Shown piece after piece: positions 1 through 13,973 of a stretch of DNA of 64,000 bases (position 1 is its first letter; every line of letters begins with the position of its first letter). The notes beneath the pieces were generated by a model. That model saw only the letters and a list, made by a program, of their open reading frames with translations, was not told the DNA's origin and did no database searches. A program made the position numbers and the translations under genes. Source of the DNA: Pelargonium tetragonum. Taxonomy: Eukaryota; Streptophyta; Magnoliopsida; Geraniales; Geraniaceae. The DNA is taken from positions 1 through 64,000 of the forward strand of contig JAYMTL010000089.1 in assembly GCA_036897445.1 (NCBI GenBank), in the 5' to 3' direction.

Positions 1-666
1 AGTATTACTTCCATTCTAGTCTAGAAAGACCTTAACTTACAACTTTCGATACAAATTCTTAGAATGTAAATTACCAAAAACTTGTGTTTCTTTACTTTTA
101 TTCAGTAATTGTAGAAGGTAGCTTTAATACTCGAAAAGTATACGTAATAATTTCACCCAACAAATTCTAAGTTAGTTAAGTGAGGAACCTAGAAGCGTCG
201 GCCCCGTGTCCACAATATGTTGAATAGCTACACTACAAACAATACTGCGCATCCTTGCTCTATTCTCGGTAAGAGGACTTCTTTTCAGTAGATATGGGTT
301 ATACAAATGGTAAAGCCCCTGCGAGTTAGTACTTGGTAAACTTAATAAAAAAGTCTCAGAAATTTTATGCTTTAGGGTTTCCGAGCTCTTAAGGGTTAAA
401 TAAGGGAGTGCCTTGTTATATTCTTGTGTAAGTGTTGATGAAAAAGGAGCGACCAAAGGGGTTAAGTAGAAAATGACAGTAGTACTGGCCTAAAATCCTT
501 AATTGTATATCACACTAAAGCTAAGTTTAGTAAAGTTATGGCCTAGGTGAGCAATTCTAAATCTTGTCATTTGGATCAGGCATTTACATAGTAAGAGGAT
601 CCTTATATTCATATATTTCTTTATAACTCTGCTTATTTTTTGTAGAAATATCATTAACCCCAAGTG

Positions 667-678
667 GGGGTATACCCC
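667..678. repeat. 12-base perfect GC-ended palindrome
   Basis: GGGGTATACCCC reads the same on both strands. It is preceded by a separate CCCC at about 659-662 and followed closely by a GGGCCC. It is one example of the short self-complementary G/C words that recur throughout the background. No function is claimed. Confidence 0.6.
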
Positions 679-3600
679 TGGAACTGCAAGGGCCCACAGA
701 AAATTTATAATAAGTAAGCCCGTGTCTTCTTATTTATCATTAACTGGGTAAAAGGATAACTCCTATATATATAGCTATCCTATATATGGCAAAAGAGCCC
801 CCTTATTTCGCTCAATTCAACTAGAAAAATGAAAGTCAAGTAAAAACCTTCTTTTTATATACTGCAAAGTCCTGTATAGGATTCTTTTGGACTTTTTAAA
901 GGGAAATTATCCTAACTTAATAAGGATAAGGGGTTTTGCCCGGAATACACGAATTTTCCAAAAGGCACCCGAGGTTCTTTAATACCTTGTTATTAATATA
1001 GAGGGCCCCGCATAATAAAACTATCCGAGTACAGGGTTGCCAGAAATTTTAAAAAGATTGTGCAAAGTGAAATTGGATTTACTCACGTATAACCTGTAGG
1101 TAAGGTTTAGGGTTTCCGCCTAATAAAGCGTACTTATATCCCCCCAATATTTCTTTTTTTAACTTTCTCTGGAGTTCTATCCACCTCTTCCTTCTCCTTT
1201 TTTGGCAATTGGCTTTTCAAGCAAAACTTTACTCTTTACTTTATCTAAAAAGAAGTCTTACAAATTCACAGGAATTCTATTATATAAAGCCGGTTGTAAA
1301 AATAGGAACCTTGTTGGTTTCAAGCGGGCTGACTTAATCAAGGTCAAGAAGTAGATATTAATCCGTATAAAAAGCACAATATCTTAAAATAAAGTTTTTT
1401 ATTTTCTTAATTTCTGTACCTTGTAAAAAAAGGGTCAATCCCTAAGCGTAACTATATCGTATGAAAAACTCGATTGGAATCCCTGCCTCATATGTTATAT
1501 AAAATATTGAAAAAGAGGGCGAGATGGACTCAACAAACACCAGGTCTTTTATTGTAAGGAATCCTTTTTCGAAACTTGCTTTTACTACATCAATAGATAA
1601 GATCTCCCGTTTTTACGTGTAATAAGGGGTTTTCTGAGTTTTCAGCAGCTAAGTATTCCTTAGTTAACTTACTCGGCTTAAATTTTTTTATAGGGAAGGG
1701 ATATATATACTAAGATATAGTAAAGGAAAGTTATGTACTATGAGCCCTCCTGCCCAAAGGGGTCTAATTAATCATAGTTACCCGTAAAGTTCTTGTATAG
1801 TTAAAGAAATGAAAAGAACAAGGAAGTCCCGAGAATTTAATAAAGTTTACCCGGTTGCAGGATTGGGACTAAAACAGTATCCCAATTAAGGGGTTTAGTC
1901 GAGAACCCTTTTTACTTTTCTTTTTTTGTATCTTAAAGTACTATAGATCCCAATTCAAAAAATTTCTATACTTCACTTCCCCTCGTATCGTAAGGTCTAG
2001 GAGGAAGATTTTTTAACCTCAAAATGAGTAACTCATGATGTGTTTCTACTATATAAACCCCGCATGGCTAGGAGCGGAAACTTATAATAAAATGACTTAG
2101 AAGGAAAGTTACTCCACAATATTTTTAGAGAAAAGCGGCTAAAACAAAAAAAGTATCCATTCAAGTAGTACCCTAGAGTAGCTTCATAAAGAATTCGGAA
2201 CCCGGCAGCTTCTCTTTTAAACCCTGGGTTATAAAAATTCTCTTAGGGAGTCCATTGAAATTTTGAAAAGCACTAACCAATAAACTTCCGCCAGTTTGTT
2301 AAGTTAAAATAATCTTTACTTTTTTAATTCTAAGTGTCATGTTGCCTACAAGGTATGCACCAGATCTCGGAATACTTCGCTAGATTACGAACTAGAGCTC
2401 CTTTTACATTGTATACATACTAGGGCTCGCTTGAGTTAAAACCTAAATAAAGAAAAAAGACTATTTTTACGAGAGTATTTATATATTTTTTCAAAGTTGT
2501 ATCCATATCTATTAAACAAAAGAGACTTCCCTTTTATCAGATAGCACAAAGAGTATTCAACATCGGCTTATTGACTTATTTCTTACTTTGCTTTAGAGCT
2601 ATACCTTGTTTATTAGTATGAGTAGGGGTCTTAAGAGCTAGACTCTTCTTAAAGGAGATTATACCTGTCCTATGGGCTAATGTCTGTAGCTATTGTAACT
2701 AATGTATAGTATTTATATAGTTCTTATAGAGTGGGTTTAGGGTTTCGCAAAAGGTTTTCTTCGCAATTCTTAAAACGTTTGTCGGGAAATGCCAAACTAA
2801 AACTATAGTATTTTCTCTTGTCGGTTTTCAGAGTCGCTGCCCAGAAAGAGTTCAAGTGCGTAAGGACCCCTGGCCCTGTTACCCATATTAAATGGGACTT
2901 ATAAAATAAAAGGGTTGTCCTCGAAAGTAAAGTAACTCAATAGCTCTAATGGGATTTGCTTCAGATAGGACTTCTTTATTTTACTTATATAAGGTATAAA
3001 AAACCTTTACGAAATTTCAGTATATTTTAACTTATAGTAGATATAATAGAGATTTCAAGGATTTTGTATTTAAGTAAGAGAGCCCTAGTGTCGGTACCCG
3101 ATTACGATCTCTTCGGGGAAGTCTCTTGTTTTTAGTAGAAAAGCAAGAGCATTAAATCGGAAGCTAAAAACTTGTAATAAAAGGATAACAAGGGAGTCAT
3201 GCCTCGAGACTTTGTAGGCTATAAAAAATCCTGTATGTAGTAAACTATAAAGGGCAGCCCCTACTATATATCTACAAAAGTCATTGGGAACCCTTAGATA
3301 TACTAGTATAAAAGGGACTTTTCTTGCGTATTTCTCCGCCCCCTCTAATCTAAAAGCTTTTTAACCAGGAATCCATCTTCTAAAGTTTCACAAAAGTTAA
3401 GTAGAAGCCCTTATAATGTAAGTACAAAGAATAGAAACTCTATCTCCTTATCACTCTACTTAAATTGAGGTGTCCTTTAATTTATAGCCGACTTTTTTGT
3501 AAAAATACAGAACTCAAACTCTAATCACACACGAAACTTATACTTTAAGGGGTACACTTTTCGAAAGCTTTTACCAAGTTCTTGCCTACAGTACTAAGTA

Positions 3601-5319
3601 CCTTTATTACTCTTTACTAAAACGGATTGTCAAACCTGTATTTAGGGAGATCGCATCTGATAAATTACAAATAACTCGAGACTGAACCTATCCAGCCAGA
3701 AAACTCTTTACTTCTTGAGGAACAAACTCCACAACATAAGGACTTCCCTTGACCTTTTAGATGAATAGAATATAAATTGCGACTCCCTCCTTTAAACCCG
3801 TAACTCCTCCGTAGATAAAGGTAACTGCAAAAAAGGGTGAAATGCTATGGGCTGGGCTACCTAAACTAAAACTTCGTATATCGCACTTCACGGTTGAGTT
3901 AAAGTCAAGCCTTTACTTGCGAAAACTAATAAAATAAAAACACCAGGTATCCACATAAAATTATTAAATTCTACTCTCTCTATCATCTATTAGAGGCAAT
4001 CTTAAGCTAAAACGAATAGTACTGAATAGTAGGACAACTCTTAATTACATTACCTTAATTTCCAAAAAGGAGAAATTTTTTATCTAAAGCCTTTTTATTA
4101 ACCTCAGTCAATTTCTAAATCACAGTATATTTTACATAGCCTGGTTAGTGAACCTTGGCTCCTCCAACAAAGTTATAACTTTTTAAAGTATTGCCTTTTA
4201 ATTTAATAAGGAGCTATTAGTAAAGTAAATCCTAAAGGAATTCCCAACAACAACTCGAAGCAGAACTTGTTTATAGCGGTTTTTAAAAGGTACAGGTAGC
4301 AGAATCCCCGAGCAACCCGTAATTTGTTTTTAAAATGAAGAATAGAAATCTCCTGTCTATAACCAAAAAACCTCTTAAGGATATTGAGGAAAAAACTAGC
4401 TCTTATATAGAACTTTTCGCATTCCTATAAAATCCTGCTGTATCTTTATCTCGTTCACAATATTGAATTTGATATATAGCTACTCGGGATCTCTTTCATG
4501 TGCAGCAGGTTATATCTGTGTAAACTAAAATTTAAGAAAACTTATACTGATAAGGTTAAAATCTACAGTCTAAAGCTATCTAAGAATAATCTAAGTTTAC
4601 GCCGTAACCCACTTATTGAGGCAGGAGTCTAGCCATTTCGTACAAATGGAAATTAACCTCATTTTTCGTTAATAATATTTTAGAGGCTCTTAAAAAAGCT
4701 ATACCAACTCCTTGTTGTTCCGCCATAACTAATGTTAAGGATCTAGTGATATACTTGCTATCTTTATAGAGCGAGAGGCCTTGTTAGGTCCCCATATAGA
4801 AAGAAATTGCTAGGACATATAAGCAGGTATAAATATATTGAAAACGCATTGGACATAAAAAGTTTTTCTTAATATCCCTTTCCCAACTTTCTCGTATCTT
4901 ATTAGCTCAAAAAAGTAATTTAAGGCCGCCTCTAGTCAGAGTTAAGTAATAACTTTGCTACAAAACTATATCGGGGATACTGACAAATATAAAGATCCAG
5001 GCAGGGCCGGGATATAGAGAGTTTAAGCCCGTTTGAATTTCCAGGTTTGCTTGTCAAATTTTTTTATACGAACTTCTTTTTAATAAAAAACACATAAGAG
5101 GCTTCCTCAGGTCCAAAGCTTTTCGGGTGCTACAAGTTTTAACATCTAGCTAAGGATTTCCCAGCTAATGACATTGTTTTAAGAATTTCTAAAGGTTGGT
5201 ATTATAAAACAGAAAGGAATAAAATGGCTCAGGTAGGTATAAATATTCAGAATGATACTAGGACCTCTAAGGGATCCTCATAAAGTAAGAGAAGGGCCCC
5301 GCTTAACTGATTTTTAAGT

Positions 5320-5389
5320 TATACCCTAGCCAAGCGGCAAAGCACTACCCCCTTGATATAAATTCTGGGGTTCAAGTCGAATAAAATTC
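5320..5389 (+). other. tRNA-like 5' half with A-box and B-box (weak)
   Basis: From 5327 the sequence TAGCCAAGCGG matches the tRNA A-box/D-arm consensus, with two of three D-stem pairs and the G18-G19 pair in place. A B-box-like GGTTCAAGTC follows at 5369, the normal distance for a tRNA of about 72 bases. The 3' side of the T-stem and the acceptor stem do not pair with their partners, and the anticodon arm pairs poorly. It is therefore at best a decayed tRNA-derived fragment, and it may be chance. The D-arm resembles bacterial or organellar tRNA-Gln more than most nuclear tRNAs, but this is not enough to name an isotype. Confidence 0.2.
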
Positions 5390-8300
5390 CTTATAACTAT
5401 GGCAGGCTGTTAACTAAGTATGTATTAGGAAATTGCCGTGTACTGGTAAAAAAGGGCTCCTTTACTTAAAGTTAATTTGTTTGAGATACCTTGTGCTCCC
5501 TGTTAAAAAGCAATAAGGGGTTAAAGTTTTTAGTATGTTTATAGGGATATGGCATAATGCTAGAGTTTAAAAGGTTGTTTAAGCAAAGCAATAAGAGTTT
5601 TTATAGTACTTCGATGAATAAGGGCTTCTACTTGCAGTAACCTCTGCAAAGGGGAATCCGTTTCTAGAGATGAGAAAGTAAACTTTAAACTCTTCTATGG
5701 ATTCCAGAAAAGTAGAGTAAGGCTCGTATTAAATAGCCAGAATTTTTTTTATACAAGGGTTCTTTTAATTTGTAATTAATGTAAAACTTTGGGTTTCGGG
5801 ATTTCTTTTAAGTATAAAAGAAAGCCACATTGAGCAAAATAGAGGGTTCTTTTAGCAGGCTAAGGTTTAAGATTCTTGTACTCCTGCCCTTTATGAATTT
5901 GAGAGGTTTTGAGCTACTCGATTTTAAGGGACACGCCCCCTTAGGAAAGTTATGTTTATTTAAATTTAACGAGCCCTTTTTATCATTCCTCCTGCAAGAT
6001 TTAAGAGCGGAAAACGAAAGCCCGCATACACGGATAATCGAAAGGGGTTGGGCCCTTAAACTAAACTTATGTTATTGCTTAATCTAGAAACAAGGGTACT
6101 TTAAAAAGAGAAAAAGAGTGCTCTAAAAAGTCAAACTAGTAAGTTGTCAAATTAAGCGCATAGCTTTGCTTGGAAGACTCATGGCCTGTACTTTAAAATT
6201 GAAAAGCGCAGTAACCTTTTACTTACCTATTATTTGTAAATGCAGAAGGAGTGCTCCCAACTACACCCAATTACGAAACGCTAAAGAATAAGAAAAGCTT
6301 CCACACGGGAGTATCCCCTCTGTTAAGTAAACTAACTACTACAAAGCATACCTGATAAAGTCTTAGACAACACTTAGTAAAAAAGTTTTCTAAAGTTTCA
6401 AGGCGAGCACCCCCGCAGTTCTATAAATTGAAGGGTACTTTTTATCCACAAGCTTGTGCAGGACAAAAGGTATATTCCGGTATAGAACTTACTTACTCTA
6501 ATATATAAAATCTAATCCTGTAAAAGGCTTGGGAAGTTGGCATAGAGGGCCCCTTTTTGACCATTGTAAGTTTCCGAAAAAGCATAAATGCAAGGTATTC
6601 TAACCGTTTAGGCAAGATTAGAAAATAATTTGGCATTCCCCGATCCGGATTCTTTATCTTTAAACTAAAAAAGCTTTGTTAATCGGCAGCCCTTCCCAGG
6701 TAGTAATCCCGTAAAGGCTCTTCGGTAGGTTTATACCAAAAGGAAGAATTCTTTGCATTCGTAACCTTTTAACTTCTGAAGCCTTGTAAAAAGAGTACTC
6801 AAGCCGTAAAAAGAAAGGGCGGTCAGTACTTGGAATATTAATCCTGCATTTCCATATGTCATATTACTGGATCCCCTAAGGGAATAAGGGAAGGTGTGGC
6901 TCGTTGCCGAATCTGCTGGAATTTCTGCACTAATTCCTGTGTTTAAAGAGGTGTCTTCTATATCCAATTCTATTATCAAGAAAGTACAAGCACAATTTTG
7001 GCTATTATGACAGCCCTTAGAGTGCGGTGAATAACGGGGCCCCTTATGATACTGAATTGAGTAACCTCTGAAAACCTTATAGGGTGTTAACAAAACCTTT
7101 TCCAATGAGGTAGCATACTAACATCGGGAATTATAAGTGTTTCTTGTTTTAAAAGCAAGAAATCTGGCTTGCTATTAAGGCAATCTCGACTGTAATATTA
7201 CGTTTTTAGAAAAATGTTTGCGTAGGTATAGAGAATAAAAAAGTAAAGAAGTTAATCTATTCTTTTTAGAACGTGGTGTTATTTTTATTTCTTGAAGCCC
7301 GTGGTTAGATATTAGATCTTTGTAAAATAGAAAGACCCACTCCTGTAGAACTAAGAACAAGCATGTCATTCGTCTAATTGTGGGTGATAAAGGGCCCCTT
7401 TTCTTTGCGTGTTCAGTATTTTATAGTAACCCTTCCTTCTAAAATTTTTAACTCTATTTTCTATTTAAATCTTTACTAGATTGTTATACTTTCCCAGTTC
7501 ATATAACTAATACAAAACGCAATTAAAAACTTTAGGAGCCTATGTCCTTGTGTACTCTTCTCAAATTAAGATATAAACTTATAAAAGGACTCCTTAACAG
7601 GCGTTATCAGCCCTAACAAAAAGGGGATTAAACTAAACTTTATTTACTTGACAGGAGGATTCCTTGGCATAGGTGTTTTTAAAGAGGATTTTAAGGGATC
7701 TTATTTAGAGGAATTTTGACTGGATTTTTTTAATCTAAGGATTACCCACTAAAAAAAGGGAAGCTCTGTCAAGTTCTTTTTCTCTATTAGAAAGCGCCTT
7801 AGGAGAGACTCCTTCTTATAATTCCTGCAATTACATAATTAAGGTACCTTCTTTTATAAACAAGGGCTAGACTATAAAAATATCCCATACAAAAGCCAAA
7901 AGACATAGCTAAAAAAAGGATCCCAAAGAAGTACTTACTGCAATATCTTTTAATAAAGAAAAATATAAGTAAGGTTTCGGTATTCACAAGAATTTCATAA
8001 GAATTCTGGTAAATGCAGTAAAGTATCATGTCAGTCAAACAAACACTTTTGAAAGACCGGCAAATAAACGAGATGCCTTAATATACTGAAATAGATTAGA
8101 ACCTATTAAGTATAAAAGGTGCTATTTGAACCAAGAAATTCTTATTCTGTTGAAACTTTTATTTAACAAAGGGTACTTCAAGTCTTATTACATTTTTTAT
8201 TAGCTGTGCCGAAGCCCCCTTTCGATATGAAGTATAGAGACACCGCATAAAATAATTGAAAGTTACCCTTTGCGGATTCATATACTAGAATAAACAAACT

Positions 8301-11300
8301 TTTTGAAGAAATAAGTGCACTTAGGATATTCAGTAAAAAAAGTCTTTCACACCACGCCTCTATACTATTTCTTTAACGTTTATTAAAATACGATGCCTTT
8401 TTAAAAAATAAGGCAATTCCTAAAATAAAGCAGGTAAAACTTATTAAAAAACTTTCCGCTAAAAGCCTAATTCGATTGGAGTCTTGGGCGCGTATATAAC
8501 AAGGAAACGCTTTAGTTATGGTTATGCTAAGAGAGCGGAAGCCCTTATTAGTTGTTTTAGAAAGCTCTTTGGACTAACTCCTTTAATAACGGGAGTTAAA
8601 AACGTGAGAAGTAAATTAGCTCCTTATATCCTGCTTTTAGCTACCTTGACGTATTGGCCTGGATTATAGCAATTTCCAAAGTTTACTTTGGCGATTCTCC
8701 CCCACTACTAATTAAGTATTTCTTAGGCAGGGGTTATAGTAGAGCTCCTAATATCGCCTGTATGAGGACACAAAAGACTCGTGCCTGGATAAAAAAGGGT
8801 TTAGTTCCAGTTTTCTAATATATGTATGTACAAATTTCCTATTGAACTAATAAAGGGGGTCTATCTATTTAACAGATGTTTTATTAGATGGCATATATTC
8901 TATATTCTAAAAAGATCTAGCACGCGAATAATATAGAATTGAAGGATAGCTTTTCAAAATGACTTGCTGAATTCAAAGACTAGGAATTTCCTTACAGATT
9001 TATTAGCAACCAAACTCCGAATTGAGAACCGGAACACTTATTACTTTACTTAAGAATATCTACTCGTAATTATGATTATGTTATAACTATCACACCCTTT
9101 TTGAGACTTCCTTGTTACTGGTAAACTAAAACACGAGGTATCCCAATAAGACTTTTACGTATTCGTATAATACGAAATCTGATATTTGAAAATAGCTAAC
9201 ATAAGCAAGAACTGTGCTTTTAGATCTGGTAAGACTCTCTTTAATTTCACGGGATTACTAATTCTTGCAAAACCCGTAGAAAGGGGCCCCTTAACTAGAA
9301 AGAGCCTCTTTTGGATAGGGGTTCTAACTTTAGCGGGAAATCACCGAGGAAACCTTTCCTTTTGGACTTTTACTTAACAGGGCTCAGGACTATGCAAGAA
9401 TAGGGGGCTCACTTTATTTAATAGTATTTCCCTTTTCATCATTTATTACTGCGCTCTATGTTTTTTGCGGTCTGGATTACACCCCCACACTTTGGTACAA
9501 GCAAAGCTTCTTTTTTTATACTGAAAGTAGGTTCGTTTATTAGGGGCCCGGGCTTTACAAAGGGTTTAATACGCTAAGTTTATCTAAAAAGAATTCCTTA
9601 TGGTGTAAGTTTTACCAGTAAATAATTCTGGAAATGCAGATGGGTGGTACTTTCAAATTCTTTCTGATCCAAAATAAAATTTCTTTTTTATTAAAGTATA
9701 AGCTTTTATATATATTATTCCGCAGAGGCTACTACTAAGCCAGTAACTTTGTATTTTTAGGTCCCGCTATCCTGAAAAATTCTATTTTAGTACAAATAAA
9801 GCATTAGCCTATATCCCGGGTTCTGCTCACTCTAAACTACAGACTCCTACCTATAGTACTAGAAATTGCTTATGATTGCTTAAGTAGGCCCCTCATATGA
9901 ATCGAGAAGCTGCTGCTAAACGGGAAACCCATGTAACGTTAAATTTTCTATAAAACGGATACGGAAGGGCCTACTAGAAAAATCTTCTTAACACCCGACC
10001 GCACACAAGGACTCTTTGACAAAGGACCCTACAGTTTCTTTTTCTCACTTAGATTATATACAGAAATTTTTAATTAAAGGCTCCTGCCTTAGTCATGCTT
10101 TTTCCTCGTCTTAGTGTAACATGCATATTTTTTACAAGTGAGTTCTTTTGTCTGGGCTGCCACAAAAGGGTTTAAGTGTTGAGTAGAGCTATATCTTTCT
10201 TTACAGGAATATAGGGACCCCCCTTCTTAGGTATTTTCTTCGCAGGTTAGCCTAGTTAAACAGGCAATTTATAAGTTAAGTAAGGGAAGTCTAGCTCTAA
10301 TAAGTATATACCAGAGAGGTTGTAAGAATTAAAAGTAGTAACAGTTTCAACTAATGCTAATGTGGATAGAACCAAGCGAAGTTTATAGTTTTACAAGAGC
10401 AAGCTGTAGTGAAAAGAGGTTCCAAGGTTTTCTATAAGATAGAGGCTGCAAGACTTAGAAGATAAAAGAGGTGCGAAGCCCTAGTATAGGCGGTATTCGC
10501 GAAATTCCTTTAGTCTTACTTAGGGAGTCCCCATCCAAGGAAATTCTAGTAGAACTATCTAATTAAGTTAGAAGGATTTCCAATTTCTTTCAATTTAATA
10601 AAGTTAAGCCTGTTATCTTCTTTTTTCAACGAAGTCAGAGGAATTTAAGCTTAGAATCTAAGAAAATCTAGAAAAGGAGTGCCTCTTTCTTTAAAGGGTC
10701 TGTTTTACTCGCAGGAATTTCCGTTAAAAGTAAGGTTTTTCTAGTTCGAAGTTCCAGATAAAGACAGTTTTAAGGAATAGAAAAAAGAACTGAAGCTTAA
10801 TAAAGTGGAATTTAAATGGCTAGCTTTTACTAATTAAATATAACTTAGATAGAAGAAACTTTCAATATGATCCTCCTTTTACAAGTTTTTCTAGGCTATT
10901 TGGTAGCTAGTTTAGAGTATATGTTAACTTATGACATCGAAAAGTACGACGTACCTGAATTGAGGCGCGCAGGTTCAAGTCACAAAAATCACTTAATTAA
11001 ATAGAAGAAATCCCCTGTCTGTCTTCTATTCCCTTGTAGGAGCACTTCATAAGCGCAGCATGCCCGAGAAAATGAACACCATTAAAGTTGAAGCCTTTTA
11101 GTTCCTAGTTAGAAACTCTAGGTCTATAGAGAGTGTGTCAGGGGTTTCCGGTTTTTATGAGGCATAGTACTTACTTAAAAAAAACAGTAGCTAAAACACG
11201 AATAAAAAAAGACTCCAGTTTCAATTCTGGCGTATTCTTAAAAAAGGGGGAGTATTCCACGAGAAAGAGCATTAAGAAGGGGTTGCTTTTTAACTCTATG

Positions 11301-13943
11301 TAAGTATACCTGCCCCGAGTCTCGTATAAAAGGATTGTTTCTTAGTGTTTTAGAGTCTATAACTAAGTCTAATTTGATCCAGTTTCTTGTATTACAGTAT
11401 CCCGTTGCTTTTGAAGTATAACGAAATATGAAGAACTTTAGGTATTCTATTTGTAGCTAATTAGTTCCTTAATTTTGTGCAAAAGCTTTTTCTTAACTAG
11501 TTTTTAATGAGGGATCTATCTAAATAAGTCGCAGTGCTGCTAAGGAAAGAGGTTGAAACTTACTGTGTACTCGCCTATGCGCGCTCGGCCTTAAAGGTAA
11601 TTTGAAACCTAGGTTAGGCCCTGATATGAAATTGTTACACCCATTCTAGCAAGACAAAACTTTTAATAAAGGTTTTATAAGACTTTTTACCTTGAGGACC
11701 CCCTTTTTCTGAAAAAAGGGATAATATTTTACTAGCGAGTTTACTTTTATAAGGTCCTTCTGAGGAATCAGATTATTCTTTATAAGCAGAAAAAGTTATA
11801 GGATTCCCCTCCCCGGAGGTTTATACCGGCTATACCAACAAAGATTTAAGATTAGATTTGAAAAGAAGAAGTAATGGTATATATAATTGTACTGAAAAAT
11901 GGAAGCGCCCTGCGTTTAAAATAACACTAACTCTGCCTATCTCTAAGGGAAAGGGTATAAAAATGACTAAGTAAGAGGCGAGCTTTTTTCTTATATCTAT
12001 ATAAGGAGGCTCTCTATCTTAGAGTACTTCGAGAAGCTTTATTTAATTATAGAACCCTTTCTAAAATATACCCATTTATTTCACAGGCTAAGTAGGCCGG
12101 GGTTTCTTATAATACTCAAAACCGGGCGGGATTTTGCATTCTTTATTCATTTTTGAGCTTATACTATTAATAAAAAAGTCAATTTAGTTAGATTGGACTT
12201 AGTTTTCGACAATACAACTAAGCTAGTAACTCATTTATAAAAATGTTATGACTCTTACTTTCAATTGAGCAGAAAAGCTACCTTTCCTGAGGGGTCTCAT
12301 AGGTGTCAAAATTTCTATCTTCTTTATACAAAATACAAATTAGAAAGTCTAAAAACCCCTCTATCTTGTATTACCAAGGCCCCCTGTAATAGTTAAAGCG
12401 AACCTTTTTCCTAAGAGTTTCGAAGATTAGCGCTGACTAACTTGCTTGTTAGATGGGCCTCCTAGTTATTGGTCATACTTAATTCTAGCTAGTTCTAGGA
12501 GTTCCTTTAAGAAGTCTATTTTTAGTTGGGGCTCGAGCAAAGCAAAAAGTCTTAGTGCAAATCTTTACGTTTAAGAGATTTAAGCAATCTGACTAAAAAT
12601 GAATTACTAAATTCAAGTCAAGCCTTTTTTGTCAACTAAACCCGGTTCCAATATTAAGGTAAGGTATCTCGCCTGTACGACGCAAGGCCCTCAAATTTCA
12701 ATGCAGTGAAACTTTGTCTACCCAAAATAAGCTTAGAGAAAAGTTTACAGGAAGGAAAAAAGGAGACACTTTATTTATATTAATGCTCAAATTTTAGGGT
12801 TCTCGAAATATAATACTGCCCGGGAAAATGGGTATAACTCCTACTGAGTAAGCTGGGCTGAGTTAGGTACGTTACTGGGCGTAGTTTTAAAGCGTCTGAT
12901 TAGGGCTCTAGGAACTAGAAGTCTTAGATTAGTAATGCTCCTTTCCAGCCAGTTAGTTATCAGTATGTTATTAATTAAAGAAAAAATTAACAAGTAAAAG
13001 GAATTTCTTCGTGGTTTTGCATAAAAAGGAATGCCCTATATTTATAAGTTTTCTCTAGTCCATAAGCGTTCTTTCGTAGGTTAACTGCATATGATACTAG
13101 TGTACAAAAGAGTCAATTTTTATATTTATATCTGGGGTCCGTAGCTAACAGGATTGAGAACAGGAAAGCCTAAACCCTTGGGATTCAAACCCGTGCCCTT
13201 TTTAAGGTTTCGTAGACAGGTAAATGTTATCGAATGCTAGAAGAGACGAGATACTCTTTATTATATACCTCCAAGTTTTATTGGTGCTTCACACACAGAA
13301 ACAAGTATAGATTAGATATATAAAGTCAAAAGATTTTCTTAATTGCCGGAATACTTACATTCTAGACTTCCTTAAAAATCAAACTCCTATTTTTTCTTTT
13401 AAAGTCCTAGAGTCCATAGACTTTTTCATTGTTTAGATTCGAACCAATAAAAATGGAAAAAGAAACTGCGCGGATTAACTCTAAAAAGAAAGATTCTCCG
13501 CTTTAACTAACAAAATCCCTCACTTACCAAATTAGAATATCCAAAGTTAAAAAGGAATCTACCCTACCTAAGAAATTCCACTTGTATACAGCTAGGTGCG
13601 AAGCCCTTTTATTAATGACCTCTAACCCAGAAAAGAAATATCCGAGAATGCTATTTATAACTCCTCCACTTTACTTTTAAGTAAATCCAGTAAGAAAATG
13701 ACCCTGTACTACTTGCTGGGGTCACACTCTATAAAAAAGAAAGACCCTTTATAACATTCATTTTTAGAATACGGAAATGTTAAAGAAAATAGGATAGCAG
13801 ATTTCTTTAGTCTAAGGGGATATTCCTCTTTCTTGTTATTACTAAAGGGAGGATAGAGCTTTGTAGTATAGAGGATGGTTGTACCTGGCTGTCACAGAGC
13901 GAAGGGAAGTCTTTGTAATTGTACGATAGTATAATAAAAAATC

Positions 13944-13973
13944 TACTTACTTACGTTATAACCAAGATCAAGA
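13944..13973. repeat. Copy of a dispersed repeat shared with 58244-58273
   Basis: These 30 bases match 58244-58273 at 28 positions in the same orientation, centred on the shared core CTTACGTTATAACCAA. Such a match is far beyond chance for two random places in 64 kb. The preceding bases are also loosely alike (TA-rich, with a GTAAT-like start around 13916). The 58244 copy ends its core in CCAACA, which suggests an LTR terminus, but this copy has a different base there. No element body can be outlined around it. Confidence 0.5.

Larger units (their letters stand above)
1..13943. other. AT-rich gene-free background, RIP-like composition
   Basis: No coding region is supported here. Open frames are all at or below the length expected by chance (the longest is 124 codons at 6731-7105 on the minus strand), and none starts or reads like a known family. 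The texture is AT-rich sequence broken every few tens of bases by short G-run/C-run words, for example GGATCC at 597, 5272, 6869 and 7918, and GGGCCC near 690, 1003, 5294, 6546, 7391 and 9283. Lines counted by hand at 1 and 12001 gave TpA/ApT of 8/4 and 8/5, with CpA and TpG scarce. I read this as old RIP-decayed repeat DNA. Apart from the weak tRNA-like stretch near 5320 and a small palindrome at 667, I see nothing else. Confidence 0.6.

Noticed and set aside
371-2737. Three TTTAGGGTTTC words (371, 1106, 2726) resembling plant-type telomere repeats near the left edge
   Set aside because: They are isolated single units, not a tandem array, and G-run words of this kind are common throughout the window. 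Chance is sufficient.
6731-7105. Longest open frame in the window (124 codons, minus strand)
   Set aside because: At about one third G+C the longest chance open run in six frames of 64 kb is expected near 120 codons. The translation has no family motif and no coding-like neighbourhood.
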